DNA of 64,000 bases. It comes from Rhizaria sp. SCN 62-66. Taxonomy: Eukaryota > Rhizaria, unplaced. Shown here piece by piece: positions 22,009-33,236 of the stretch (position 1 is the first letter of the stretch; each line of letters opens with the position of its first letter). The translations under genes and the position numbers were made by a program. The notes under the pieces are model-generated. The model saw only the letters and a program-made list of their open reading frames with translations, searched no databases and was not told the origin of the DNA. The stretch spans positions 62,001-126,000 of the forward strand of contig MEDY01000016.1 of the NCBI GenBank assembly GCA_001724265.1, read 5' to 3'.

Positions 22009-22561
22009 TATTAACAGATAATGTACTCTGTGTGCTGTTAGTCAGATAACAGGCTGTAAAAACCTATCAGCTAACGAAAAGCAGGCAGGCAATTCAATCG
22101 TAATTCGGCTCCAACTGACCGTCCTCACGCACCGGCGGAGGCGCCAGTCCGCCGGCTCGTCCCACAGTCACTTTGCACCAAATTTGACAATTTTTATAAG
22201 CATGTTTAAAACGTTTTCATGTCATCTCGTAGTAATACTAGAAAATACTATTTATCTATAGAGTTCACACCAAAAAATAGTAAATTATCTGAATCACAAG
22301 TGCTTTATTGAGAAAAATCCAGGTCAGGAGTAAACGTAACTCCTGTTACCCCAGCTGGTTAAGTGGCCCGAAGAGAGCACAAGCGTTCAAGTGCTCCAGA
22401 TGGCCAGAAGATTTAGGTGAAAAATAAAGTGATCTACATTGTGAATCGTGTTTGATGTTCCAGAAAAATCGATAAGTTCGTTTCAGTCGCCATTTAAGCA
22501 GCGATGCTATCGCGCAAAGACACAGCATTGCAGCTGACGCGGCGGCAAATCAGCGCATACT
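22009..22561. other. Region between tandem minus-strand genes
   Basis: About 550 nt containing the NUP93 promoter and the 3' region of the small coiled-coil gene. AT-rich, apart from a GC-rich island near 22110-22165 that contains the hairpin listed separately. Confidence 0.55.
22132..22155. repeat. GC-rich hairpin in an AT-rich upstream region
   Basis: Arms CCGGCGGA and TCCGCCGG pair perfectly around an 8-nt spacer that itself contains GGCGCC. It lies 124 nt upstream of the NUP93 start codon. Candidate regulatory site; function unproven. Confidence 0.85.
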
Positions 22562-23070
22562 TCACTTCTTCTTTGCGGCCTGCTTGTGCGCGTTCATCTG
22601 GATGGAACTCGCGCGCGCCTTGAGCTTGTTGACGCGCGCTGTGATGCTCTGCATCTGTTTGGCCATGCGCGCAGCCTTCTCGGTGTAGGCCTCCATCTTG
22701 CCGAACACCGGCGCCACGGCTTCGAGCGCAGAGCTCAGGTCCTCGTCGTAGTGCTTGCGCTCCTTGGACAGTGCCGCCAGGGTCTCCTCCTGCAGTTGTC
22801 TGTGTACGCAAGCGCGATGAGAAAAGGCGAGTTCGATAAGAGAGAAAGAGATCGAGAGTTGTTTTGAGAGTGAGTCGAGACATGGACGAGAGAAAATGGC
22901 TGGGAAAGACAAGGAGAAGTGACGTACTGGAGCTCTTGAATGGCCTGAGCAAGAGCGGTTGTGGGAACCGAGAGGTCAAAGAAGGCCTCGGTGACCTTCA
23001 TGAGCTCTTGCTCGCGCGCCGACGCGGGCTCGATTTCGAGCTGGGAGATATCGAGCACTGCCTCGGACAT
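22562..23070 (-). CDS. Small coiled-coil protein, possibly BLOC-1 subunit (pallidin-like)
   Basis: Two exons (22928-23070, 22562-22799) encode 126 residues ending in TGA. Splicing joins AIQEL to QQLQEETLAAL without breaking the heptad pattern, which supports the intron (donor GTACGT). The protein is almost entirely helical with heptads, an acidic N-terminus and a basic tail ending AAKKK. Size, the QEE-L-x-x-L start of the coil and the KLKARASSIQ segment recall BLOC1S6 (pallidin) and related BLOC/BORC subunits, which form rod-like complexes in endolysosomal trafficking. The similarity is weak and short coiled coils resemble each other by chance, so this name is only a suggestion. The exon structure itself is well supported. 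Confidence 0.6.
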
Positions 23071-23530
23071 CTCAGAGGCCTGTAGCAGGAGGTAACCAGG
23101 ACTTGGTGAGTTTTTGTAAAAATATAATAGATAATAGAAAATATTATTACAGGATTAGGTCTCTATAGATGCATTAACGGACACATGGCCGAGTTCTACA
23201 TGAAAACAAATATGCAGGGTCGGGGCCACGAGGTGCACGGTCACTTGGATGGTACCAAGTGGAGCTAATTTTCGGCTTGCTTTATCTCTACAGTTCCTTC
23301 GTCAATAAGGACATGTGCCTTTGCAGCGAGAGTTTAATTTGTATAGATTTTAATTCAATTATTCAAGTTAACTAATATTGCTATCTTCTCTCCACGGCAC
23401 CCCCTCTCCCGCCACAGGTCGTTCAGCTCTTTCTCTAACCGTCGCAACAACTGAGTGGTTTGATAGTTTCTGTCTCACTCTAGTCCTATTGCGCAGAGGC
23501 CTCCGCTACCCTCTCCTTACATATTCTCTG
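23071..23530. other. Divergent promoter region
   Basis: About 460 nt between the coiled-coil gene (-) and GUF1 (+). It includes a GC-richer patch near 23215-23270 with a small inverted repeat, arms CACTTGG/CCAAGTG around ATGGTA at 23242-23261. No gene seen. Confidence 0.6.
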
Positions 23531-26352
23531 ATGCTGGGCTTTGCGCGCCGCCGCGCTACCGCTCTCGCCTCCGGCCTGAGCCTCCGCGCTCCCGCCCTCG
23601 CACTCTCTCACAACGGCAGCAGCAGCAACAACAGCAGCAAGCTTCCTTCCGCGCTCCGCTCCGTCCTATCTTCATCCTCCCGCCTGTTCTCCTCCGATGC
23701 CACAGTTAATCCTACCGCCGACGCTGCTGCTAGCCCCACCATGACGTCGTTCTCGACGACGGGCACGGGCCGCCACGTGCGCGACACCGCGTCCACGGTG
23801 CTGCAACTCTGCGATGAGGAAAAGGCCGAGATCATGGCCGGCGTCGCGCAGGCCAACATCCGCAACTTTTCCATCATTGCGCACATCGACCACGGCAAGT
23901 CGACGCTGGCAGACCGCCTGCTGGGCTTTGCAGGGAACATTTCCCGCAACCAGCGCGAAACGGGGCAGGTGCTCGACAAGCTCGAGGTGGAGCGCGCGCG
24001 CGGCATCACCGTCAAGGCGCAGACGGCGTCCATCTACTATCGTAACCCCACGGCGCAGCGCGGGGATATGGACCACTCGTACTTGCTCAACCTCGTTGAC
24101 TGCCCCGGTCACGTCGACTTTGCGTACGAGGTCTCGCGATCGCTCGCAGCCTGTCAGGTATGTCCGCAACTCTCGTGTATAACTTTAATTGGAATATATT
24201 CATTGTAATTTAATATTCAGTCGTTGTGGTTTACCTTGTTTCCAAATTCCGCATTACATGGCTTACATATCACCCATGTTTCTATCATTTTCTGTGTCTA
24301 TATTTTTTTCGATTACGCACACGCAAACACACACAGGGCGCTTTGCTGCTTGTCGACTCTTCGCAGGGCATCCAGGCGCAGACGCTGGCGAACTTCTACA
24401 TCGCGATGGAGGCGAACTTGACGATTGTGCCTATTCTGACCAAGGTCGACCTGCCGCACAGCGACGTGGACCGCGTCATCACGGAAATGGTCGCCGCCTT
24501 CGACGTCAAGCCCGAGGAGATCCTCCGCTGCTCCGCCAAGTCGGGCCTGGGCATCGCGGAGCTGTTCCCCGAGATTATTGCGCGCATTCCTGCGCCGTCG
24601 GGCGTGGTCTCATACCCGCCGGGCCACGCGCTGGCGATGCCGGGCGCCGTGGAGCCGTGCCCGGCGCCGCTGCGCGCGCTACTCTTCGACTCATGGTACG
24701 ACGTGCACCGCGGCGTCATCTGCCTCGTCAAGGTCGAAGACGGCGAGATCCACCAGGGCGACATCATCAACACGTACCACGAGCAGGGCGGGCCCTACGA
24801 GGTGCAGGAGATCGGCGTGCTGCTGCCCAACTCCAACACCATGATTCCCCAGGGCAAGCTGCGCACAGGCCAGGTCGGGTACATTATCGCTAACATCAAG
24901 GACTCGCGCGAAGTGCGGCTCGGCGACACGTTCATCGGGCTCCCGCGCGTCAGCGTTAGCAACCTGGGCGGCGCGTCGCAGGGCAAGCTGCTCCCGGTCA
25001 CCTACGACCTCAAGAAGCTCGGCCACATCGAGGCCCGCAAGCGCACGTCGGAGATCGCCAAGACGCTGGAGCCGCTGCCCGGTTTCCAGCCCGCCAAGAG
25101 CATGGTCTTTGCGGGGCTTTTTCCGTCCTCGGCGTCAGACTACACTGAGCTGCAGAGCGCAGTTGAGCGCCTCACGCTCAACGACGCGTCCGTGACCATC
25201 ACCAAGGAGCACTCGGCCGCGCTGGGCCAGGGCTTCCGCTGCGGCTTCCTGGGAATGCTGCACATGGACGTCTTCACCACGCGGCTGGAGCAGGAGTTCG
25301 GCGCTTCAGTCATCACCACCGCGCCTACGGTGCCCTACGCCGCGGACCTGCTCGACGGCTCGCGCATGTCGATCGAGTCGCCCTCGGAGTTCCCCACGCC
25401 CGATAAGGTTCGTCGTTAGTCGCAACAAAGAACAATCGCTTTTCAAACCTATGAATTCTGAAATTGTGTACAATTTTATTTGTGATCGATCTTGATTCTC
25501 ATGCGCCTTCTTTCTGTCTTTGATTCGCTATGATTGCCACTTTTTCTTTTGCCCATAGATTTCCGTCTTGTACGAGCCGATGGTCAAGGTCTCCATCATC
25601 ACGCCCCACGATTACGTCGGCCCGCTCACCCAGCTCTGCGGCGAGTCCCGCGGCGTTGTCGAGGACGTCAAGTTTATCTCCGCCGACCGCGCGCTGATGC
25701 GTTACACAATCCCGCTCGCTGAGGTCGTCGTCGACTTCTACCAGGTACGCTTCGGTTGACGACACACAATTGCTTTGATGATTGTCCAGTCAATGGAGTA
25801 ATAGCGCACTACATTTCTTTTTCATTTCAAGTTCCATGCACGTTCACTCACCTCAGATTTATTGTCTGTTTTGTCCTCACGTTGTTCTCTCTCTCATACA
25901 CACAGGAGATCAAGTCTATTTCCAGCGGCTACGCGTCTCTGGACTACGAGCCCTGCGGTGAGCAGGCGTCGGACATCGTGAAGCTGGACATCAAGGTCAA
26001 CGGCGAGTCGGTCGACGCGCTCTCGGTCATCTGCCACCGCCTCAAGGCCGAGACGCTGGGCCGCCGTATGATCGCCAAGCTCAAGGAGAGCATGGACCGG
26101 CAGAACTTCGAGATCATCCTCCAGGCGTCGCTGGGCGCCAAGGTGCTGGCCCGCGAGCGGCTGGCGCCGTTCCGCAAGGACGTGCTGATCAAGTCCGGCA
26201 AGCTCGTCGGCGGCGGCGACAGCACGCGCAAGAAGAAGCTGCTGGAGAAGCAGAAGGAAGGCAAGAAGCGCATGAAGGCCGTGGGCAATGTGGAGATCAG
26301 CGACGAGGCGTTCTTGTCCGTGATCAAGGCACAGTCGAGGCACGAGAACTGA
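23531..26352 (+). CDS. GUF1: Mitochondrial translation factor GUF1 (LepA/EF4)
   Basis: Four exons (23531-24157, 24337-25407, 25559-25744, 25906-26352) give 776 residues ending in TGA. The start is placed at the ATG of [13 protein letters not shown], which begins an Arg/Ser/Ala-rich mitochondrial presequence of about 75 residues. GTPase motifs are AHIDHGKST (about 117-125), [13 protein letters not shown] and TKVD. LepA-specific sequence follows: [15 protein letters not shown], then [12 protein letters not shown], and the LepA C-terminal domain with [11 protein letters not shown] and the basic [16 protein letters not shown] segment. LepA/GUF1 supports mitochondrial protein synthesis under stress and in ribosome maturation. 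All introns fall in phase 0; donors are GTATGT, GTTCGT and GTACGC. Ribosomal protein uL4m and GFM2 are encoded nearby. Confidence 0.95.
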
Positions 26353-26708
26353 GTGGACTACGCAGCGCAGATAGTCTTTCATTCATATGGAGTCCAGAGT
26401 AGCCCTCGTTGGGGAGCAGATAGATGTCGTAGAACATGACTGGAACTTAGTGTGGATGTATTATTCATTGTGTGCCTGCCACATGGCTGGTTGCTACTAT
26501 CTAACGGTGGTGGGTCGATCGTGCGCAATCCAAAGCGCACTTTTTGTGCCGACTGTGAGGCCTGAGAGATGGCTGCGTACATTAACATGATCACGCCAAA
26601 TAACTATTTAACACTTCAACCCAACAAATATATCATTATCAATAAACAAAGTAATTTTGATTAAATACGTTGTGTTTCAGATTGATTGATGATTGATTTG
26701 CATCTCCA
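26353..26708. other. Intergenic region between convergent 3' ends
   Basis: About 360 nt between the GUF1 stop and the PIG-M stop. No gene or RNA recognised. Confidence 0.55.
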
Positions 26709-29117
26709 TCACCGAGTTTTGCGCGTCGCTGCAGCAGCGCGCGAGCGTGATTGGGACCGTGAGCGCGACCGCGACCGCGACTGCGAACGGGACTGAGCAC
26801 GGCCTTTCCGCTTTGCCTCACCCGCATCGCTCTCCTTTTGTTGCTGACGCGTACTCGCGCTCTTACTTGTTGCCGTCGACGGCGTGCTTACACGTGACCG
26901 CGACCGTGACTGTGACCGAGGCTGCGCGCGTTGCTGTGATGTCGTCGGCATTGGCTGCGGCTGGCGCTGCGACGGGCGCTTACGCTCGCGCACAACCTCA
27001 GCTTCAGCACCAGTCGAAGCGTTGTCTTTCGCCTGAACTTCTTCGTCCGTCACGCTGTTGCTGACCGCCTGAGTTGTTCGCGCCCGCGACCTTAACCGAC
27101 GCTCTTGACGCAAAGCGATGTCAGAGGTGCTCACATTGACATTACAAATACCACCAGAGACATCCAGACTTTGCTGACAGTCGGCTTTGTCACTTGCCTC
27201 CCACGGCCACATTCCAAGACCGAACTCGATCCCCGATTCCTTCGTTTTCGCGATCATCACGACGATAAGCGCGACATTCACGGCGAAGAAGAGCATCGCG
27301 GCGAGCCACATCTGCGTGTAGACGGGCAGCGACAGCACCTCGAGCTGGTAGCCCCAGTACAGCCAGTGCGCCTCGGTGCCCTGCCAGAGCGCGGCGGCGG
27401 CGGCGACGGCGGCCGCGGCGCGCAGCGGGCGCGCGCGGTGGCACGCAGCGGGCAGCGCGAGCGGGAGCAGCGCGGACCACCAGAGAAAGTACTGCGCCGT
27501 GCAAACCTTGTTGAAGGACACAAAAATCAGCGTCTGCACGAGGAAACAGGCCGGCAGCGCGCACGAGAGGCGCGCCGCGGTCAGCAGCAACAGCGCGGCC
27601 TGCGGCAGGAAGACGACGAACACGGGCGCCAGCTGCACCACGAGTGCGTACGCGTGCACAGGCAGGCGCGAGAGGGCCGTGCACACGCTCTCGCTCGCCG
27701 CAGCCGAGGCCGCGTGAAAGCCAGAAGCAGAGACGGCGGCGGCAGCGGCGGGGGAGAGCGCGCCGAAGGTCAGCGCGGAGATAAGGGACGCGCTTTGCGC
27801 CAGCGCAGCGGCAGCTGCGGGGGTCGGTACAGCAGCGGCAACAGTGGTTGCAGCAGCAGCAGCAGCAGCAGGAGCGGTACTGTTGGCGAGAGCAAGGAGA
27901 GCCGGCGCTGGCGCAGAGGACAGATACATCAGAAGAAAGTAGGGGGAGAAGTTGTGTCGGATGTCTTTGCGGACCAAGTGGTACAGATAGGTCTCGTGCA
28001 CAAACGTCCAGCCGTAGAGCGCGTGGAACAGACCGAGCAGCGACAGGAACACCGCGGCGGAGACTGCGGCGAACGCGAGGCACAGCGGCGACGTGGCGAT
28101 GCGGACGCCAGTGCGCCAACACCACTGCACAGGGGCGGTAAGGTGATGTAGACAGGAGCGAAAGCAAGCTTTGATAATGAAAGCAAAGCTTGAAGAAGAC
28201 AACGGACGATGTTCTTGATGTTGCAGCGCAAATTGATTGCTATTGTGGCCGTCATTTTGCGAGTTAGAAAGGAAAAAAAGCACAGCTGGTGCGTAGATAA
28301 TAGGATACACACGAAAGTGCACAACCAATCCATATACCGCAGCAGCGGGCGCAACCGCGCGCGTCGCACTGCACAGGGATGCGGCAAACGTGGATTCCTG
28401 CGTCTTGCTACCACGTTCACTGCGCGGTGATTGCGGCGCGGAGAATGGCAACAGCAGGAGAAGCAAAACAAACAGCAGGAGCAGCACAATCGCATCGGCG
28501 GAGCCGCGCGTTGAGATGTTGATGGCGAGCGGAGATGCGAGATACAGCAGCGACCAGAGCACGGAGGAGCGCAGCAGGGACGCGGATTCTGTCAGACGAT
28601 TGTTTTGCGTGACAGAAGTCTCGTTGTCACGCGGAAAACGCCAAAGCACAAGAATAGCTGCGGAAAGCAGCGCAGCGATGACGTCACAGAGAGCAAATAA
28701 CATTTTGCCCCATTCCGGATAAAACGCGTTTGGTAGCATGAGGTAGGCCATGAGGGGCGAGTAGCGGTAGGTGCCGCGGTCGTAGGGCGAGCCGCCAGAT
28801 TGCACATGAACGGCAGCATCATTAAACACAGAGTAGTCAATGTCGGTGTACTTAACAGGAACTTTATGAAAGACCGAGAAAACGCCAGGGAAGTGCAGGA
28901 TGAGGGGCGGAAGAGAAGTGCAAAGCGACGAAGGGATAGGAGGGAGCAAAGATAACGTACGTTTCGAGTCGAACCAAGAGGTGTAAACAATAATGAAAGC
29001 GCGAATTAGAAAGGCCACTGCGTAGACCCACCAATAATTGACAAAAATACTTTTGATAACATCTTTGTTCGACGCAGCAGGAGAGCGCGCTCGAGAGGGA
29101 TTGTTCAATAGAGTCAT
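26709..29117 (-). CDS. PIGM: GPI alpha-1,4-mannosyltransferase 1 (PIG-M) with an Arg-Ser-rich tail
   Basis: Two exons (28961-29117, 26709-28861) give 769 residues ending in TGA. The intron is short (99 nt, donor GTACGT) and its removal joins SWFDSK to LPVKYTDIDY, matching PIG-M. Seen: a first transmembrane helix, the lumenal DxD motif YTDIDY (57-62), SPYDRGTYRYSPL, GLVVHFRVYPIIY, the signature HETYLYHLVRKDIRHNFSPYF (first part), and NKVCTAQYFLWW near the end, with about ten hydrophobic segments. PIG-M adds the first mannose to the GPI anchor precursor in the ER lumen. After the last membrane helix there is a hydrophilic tail of about 150 residues that ends in repeated Ser-Arg dipeptides, which is not usual in this family. 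A long Ala-rich lumenal loop is also inserted. Confidence 0.92.
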   Translation of the reverse strand: MTLLNNPSRARSPAASNKDVIKSIFVNYWWVYAVAFLIRAFIIVYTSWFDSKRTLSLLPPIPSSLCTSLPPLILHFPGVFSVFHKVPVKYTDIDYSVFNDAAVHVQSGGSPYDRGTYRYSPLMAYLMLPNAFYPEWGKMLFALCDVIAALLSAAILVLWRFPRDNETSVTQNNRLTESASLLRSSVLWSLLYLASPLAINISTRGSADAIVLLLLFVLLLLLLPFSAPQSPRSERGSKTQESTFAASLCSATRAVAPAAAVYGLVVHFRVYPIIYAPAVLFFLSNSQNDGHNSNQFALQHQEHRPLSSSSFAFIIKACFRSCLHHLTAPVQWCWRTGVRIATSPLCLAFAAVSAAVFLSLLGLFHALYGWTFVHETYLYHLVRKDIRHNFSPYFLLMYLSSAPAPALLALANSTAPAAAAAAATTVAAAVPTPAAAAALAQSASLISALTFGALSPAAAAAVSASGFHAASAAASESVCTALSRLPVHAYALVVQLAPVFVVFLPQAALLLLTAARLSCALPACFLVQTLIFVSFNKVCTAQYFLWWSALLPLALPAACHRARPLRAAAAVAAAAALWQGTEAHWLYWGYQLEVLSLPVYTQMWLAAMLFFAVNVALIVVMIAKTKESGIEFGLGMWPWEASDKADCQQSLDVSGGICNVNVSTSDIALRQERRLRSRARTTQAVSNSVTDEEVQAKDNASTGAEAEVVRERKRPSQRQPQPMPTTSQQRAQPRSQSRSRSRVSTPSTATSKSASTRQQQKESDAGEAKRKGRAQSRSQSRSRSRSRSQSRSRAAAATRKTR

Positions 29118-29954
29118 CGCTGACTCGTCAATCTTGGGATAGAGATTCTAATAGCCTGTTTGTTTTCTAAAAAGAGCAATTGAAAAGGGGAGTAGATAAT
29201 AAAGTAAACAAATAGGTTCAGATCAATGTAGACGTATTGACGATCAGTTCCAAGATATTTTGATGATGCTCTTTGAACATACAATCTGCCCTCTCGTGAC
29301 GACTTGCCATATGGTTATCAACTTGATGCTGCTCGTGACTTTGGGTTTCCCTCATAGATCTATCGCGTATGACCATACTCCTAAGCTGCGTTGAGGACGA
29401 CATGTACACGATACTTGACCACTAGTACATTACTGGTTAGGTACGTGTACCCATCAAATCGAGAAGAGGTCCAATGTGTGTCGTAGTGTTTGTCATTACA
29501 TTTACATTGTAACCAGCGTCAAAGTCACAGTTAATACACTGTGCTGTGCAGCACGCGAGTGACAAACGCTACGACCACCAGTTGCCACAATGGTATTTGG
29601 TCAGTCAATCACGACGATAGCAAAGGTACGAACCAGTTGCTTCGTGTTCCTTGTTACGGCTTGCTGCAAAGCATATCGTTACAGCCTCAAATCATCAAAA
29701 GGACGCGTGCTCATGCTTCAAATGATCACAATTCACAGCAAAAAGACCACGTCATTTTATTTTTGAGCATGCATAATCTTCTTTATATATTACGTATAAT
29801 CCGTCAAAGCGGGCTCCTCGCTTTAACAATAAAAAAATCCCTTACAGCTAAGCTCGACGAATTTCGATCAGAGACTGATGGTCTCGTGTGCTCATCGCTC
29901 GTCTTCGTACTTAACATCACAGCTGTCACATCATCATCCCGTGCTGAGCCTTTC
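29118..29954. other. AT-rich intergenic region, no supported gene
   Basis: About 840 nt between PIG-M and T-protein genes, both on the minus strand. It must hold the PIG-M promoter. One plus-strand open frame overlaps it but continues antisense into the T-protein exon and has no recognisable sequence. Confidence 0.6.
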
Positions 29955-31360
29955 TTACTGCTTGGCCGCGGCGACCTTGGGGACGCGGTAGTAGTTGGCC
30001 GTGACGAAGGGCATCTTGACGACCTCGGCCGCCGTCGCCTTGCCGCGCGTCGAGACCTGGACCTCCTTGCCGGCGTCGGCGAACGCGGACTTGACGTACG
30101 CAATGGCGATCTTCTTCATGTTAAGCGACGGCGCGGGGCCGCCCGAGGTGACGACGCCGATCTGGTTGCCCGCGGGGTCGAGCACCAGGGAGCCCTGGCG
30201 CGCGGGGGCACCGGCCTTGACCTCGATGCCCACGAGCTTCTTCGCGGGGCCCTCAGCGAGCTGCTTCAGGATCGTCTCAGCGCCCAAGAAGCCACCCTCA
30301 CGGCGGCGGCGGGGGGAGATGACCCTAAGAACAAAAAGAGCAAATGTAGTAAGAAACACATAGTCAGAGAAATATGAGTAAAGTAAGTCAACAGTAAAGC
30401 AAGATAAGACAGAAAAAAATATGAAATCTACGACACGAAGATATGAATTTGCGAAGAGGGAGTGCGTCGAAAGCGGGCGTACCAGGTCAGCCCGGCCTCG
30501 ACGGGGGTGGTTTGCTCGTCGAGCTCGTGGCCGTAGAGGCACAGCCCGGCCTCGAGGCGCAGCGAGTCGCGCACGCCGAGCCCGGCCGGCAGAACCTCGG
30601 GGAACGACGTGAGCACGCTCCAGAGCTTGACGGCGTCCTCGTTGGCGCAGCCGACTTCGAAACCGTCCTCGCCGGTGTAGCCGCAGCGCGTGACGTCGAC
30701 CTTGATGCCCTCGATCACGTCGGACGTCGAGGTCATGAACGCCATCTGTGCCAGGTCGACGCCCGGGAGCAGCTTCTGCATGATGCCCGCGGCCTTGGGG
30801 CCCTGGAGCGCGACGAGCGAGCGCTTGTCGAGGTACTCAAGCGCGACGGGCGTCGCGGACGGGTTGGCGGCGTTGTACTTGGCCATCTGGGCGCGGATGT
30901 GCGCCATGTCCTTGTCCTTGCAGCCGGCGTTGAGGACCATGAAGACGTGGTCATCGCGCGGGCAGAGCATGAAGTCGTCGATGACGCCACCCTGCTCGTT
31001 GGTGAGCACGGAGAGCTTCGCGACGCCAGGCTTAGTGGCAGCAACGTCTGTGACGCAGATCGTCTCGAGGAACGCAACGCGCTTCTCGCCAGTGACCTTG
31101 ACCTGGCCCATGTGGGAGACGTCAAAGAGGCCGGCGCTGTTGCGGACGTGCGCGTGCGACTGGTTGAGACCGTCGGCGTACTGGACGGGGAGAGCGTAGC
31201 CACAGAAGGGAACGATCTTGCCGCCGGCCGCGGTGTGGACGTCGAAGAGGGCGGTCTTCTTGCACTCGGAGAGCGGGACCTCGGCACCGAAGCGGCGCAC
31301 GGGGGCGGACAGAAGGGAGCGGAGCATGGAAGCGCCGCGGACAGAAGTGCGAGCGAGCAT
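29955..31360 (-). CDS. AMT: Aminomethyltransferase, glycine cleavage system T-protein
   Basis: Two exons (30483-31360, 29955-30324) give 415 residues ending in TAA. Residues 1-25 (Arg, Ser, Ala, Leu; no acids) look like a mitochondrial presequence. GcvT motifs are clear: LFDVHTAAGGKIVPFCGYALPVQY, then GLFDVSHMGQ, NEQGGVIDDFM, the folate-binding RCGYTGEDGFEV, and RLEAGLCLYGHELDE with TTPVEAGLTW at the exon border. The second exon gives FLGAE and the C-terminal barrel domain. The enzyme moves the aminomethyl carbon from lipoylated H-protein to tetrahydrofolate, releasing ammonia, in the mitochondrial matrix. The lipoate ligase in this window would act on the same H-protein. The donor is GTACGC. 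Confidence 0.96.
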
Positions 31361-31918
31361 GGAGGGACCTGAACAGAGCGTTCATTAACGAAACAAAGAA
31401 GAGAACGAGTGCGGCGGTGCGATGAGAGGAAGCGAGTTGAAAAAGTGTCAAAAGAGAGAGTTTTCGAACGTAAAATGATCTTACGAAAACAGAAAAGAAA
31501 GTAACAACAACCATATACAAGCCACATTAAAGGATATACACAATGACGCGCTTTTATGAAGTAGACTGGCTCTTTCCAAAAGATCCACTGGTCCGAATCT
31601 GACCGTCGACCCTCTTTGTCGCGCCACAAGCCGGTGACAGGGCACAGTCATAATCTTACTCCAAATGCGGCTTGCGTCGGAATGATGGACTCTTAAAGCT
31701 GGAATTTAGCGTAGATTTATACTATTAACATTGTGTATTCGGTTCTTGCCGATATTAAATACCATACATATAAATGCGCCCTGCATACGGCGCCATTTCC
31801 CACCCTTCATCTTCATAAAAATTACGCTTGCGCAAACAACACAGTCTTTGCGACATCAAAAAAGGACATCACAGCCCTGCCATGTTTGCGTATATCGCTG
31901 ACGCTGAAGCTGACGCGC
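31361..31918. other. Region between tandem minus-strand genes
   Basis: About 560 nt with the T-protein promoter and the 3' region of the uL4m gene. A possible 3' splice site just upstream of the T-protein ATG (near 31373) leaves room for an intron in the 5' untranslated region. A GC-richer patch lies near 31590-31645. Confidence 0.5.
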
Positions 31919-33236
31919 TTACTGAGCCTTGGCAGCGGCCGCGGGGGCCGCGGTCTCAGCAGCAGCAGCAGCAGGGACCTCGGCGACGATGCCCTTAGCG
32001 GCGTCGCGGCGCGCGAGGGCCTCCTTGACCGAGAGCAGCTTGATGGGCTCGGCGACGAAGTCAATCGTGCGCGCGGTGGCCGTGAGGCGCTTCTCGAGGT
32101 CGAGCTTGCCCTGCATGGTGACGTAGACGGTGCGCGCCTTGAGCACGTCGAAGACGTTGGCGCCGCGCGCGGGGTGCACCACGAGCTGCTTGATGTTGCG
32201 CGCGGCGACGAGGAAGTTGGGGTCGTGCTCAAGGTCGCCGTGAATGAGCAGCGCCTTGTCGGCCTCGGGGGAGAAGGCCGCGAGTTTGGAGGCGAGGAAG
32301 CCCGTCTTGTGCGTGTCGGACAGCGCGGCGTCGAGCAGGAAGAGGCGGTTCGCCTTGCGCTTGGCCGAGAGGGTGACGCAGAGACCCTTGCGGCGGATCG
32401 CCATAGGCAGCACGTACGAATGGTCGCGCGGGCGGTGCGGAAAGGCGTGGCCACCGTGGTATTGACCGGGGCCCTTCATGTCGGACACACGGGCACGGCC
32501 TGTAGCGCGGCGCAGTTACACACATTCACAGTTGTTTTTGGAGGGGAAGAGTAGGTAGCAGGAGCAAGGGAGTGTGTGAGGCAAAGGTTAGATTACAAAG
32601 CAAAAGGAAAATACCATTATCACACAAAACGATAGTCTCCGACTTCGTGGAGATAAAAGGGAGTCGCAAATAGCGTAAAAAGAACGAAAGAGAGTCGTTG
32701 TGAATTGATGACGTACCACCGCCCTTCTGGGGGGCGAGCTTCTTGCCGGTACCGGCGACCTCAGAGCGGCCAAGCGATTTGTGGGTGCCCTGGCGGGCGG
32801 AGGCGCGCTGCCACTCGACAACGCGCTGAACGAGGTCAACGCGCGACGTGTCGGCGTTGAAGACGGTGCGGGCCAGGGGCGCGATGCCGACGCGCTGCTT
32901 CTCCAGGTTGTAGATCCACGACTCGGCCTGCGCGGGCGCAGGGATGATCTGCTTGCCGGAGATGGCGGGGGCGAGGTCGAAGTCGTAGAAGCGGTCGCGG
33001 CGACGACGCTCGCCGCCGTCGGGCTTGGGGATCAGCGTCTCGCCGGACAGCAGGCGGACGCGGAGTGCGGCGTACTTGTCGGCCTGCTTCTTCGCGTCGC
33101 GCATGTACTTGGGGTTATGCGCCATAGTGCGGTGAGCGACCGTGACGACGGGGATCGCCATCGCAGAGGCAGCCACGGCAGCAGAGCTGGAAGAGACGGC
33201 CGAAAGGCGGATGGCAAGACGAGACATGGAGGCCAT
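31919..33236 (-). CDS. MRPL4: Mitochondrial large-subunit ribosomal protein uL4 (MRPL4)
   Basis: Two exons (32717-33236, 31919-32499) give 366 residues ending in TAA. The N-terminal 37 residues are Ser/Ala/Arg-rich and suit mitochondrial import. The exon joint falls inside the most conserved uL4 motif: exon 1 ends TGKKLAPQKGGG and exon 2 continues RARVSDMKGPG, followed by GGHAFPHRPRDHSY. The rest matches uL4: AIRRKGLCVTLSAK, an NVFDVLKARTVYVT stretch near the end and an Ala-rich tail. uL4 lines the exit tunnel of the ribosome. An in-frame ATG exists farther upstream at 33323, but the sequence between is hydrophobic and Cys/Ser-rich, so I place the start at 33236. The intron is 217 nt, the longest seen here; donor GTACGT. 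Confidence 0.93.

Noticed and set aside
22357-22399. Stretch resembling tRNA A and B box motifs
   Set aside because: The B-box-like GTTCAAGTG lacks the required final C and no cloverleaf with a 7-bp acceptor stem can be drawn.
28862-28960. Reading PIG-M straight through without an intron
   Set aside because: The frame is open, but the segment inserts Ser/Leu/Pro-rich sequence between two conserved parts, while GTACGT and an AG in the right phases restore the family alignment.
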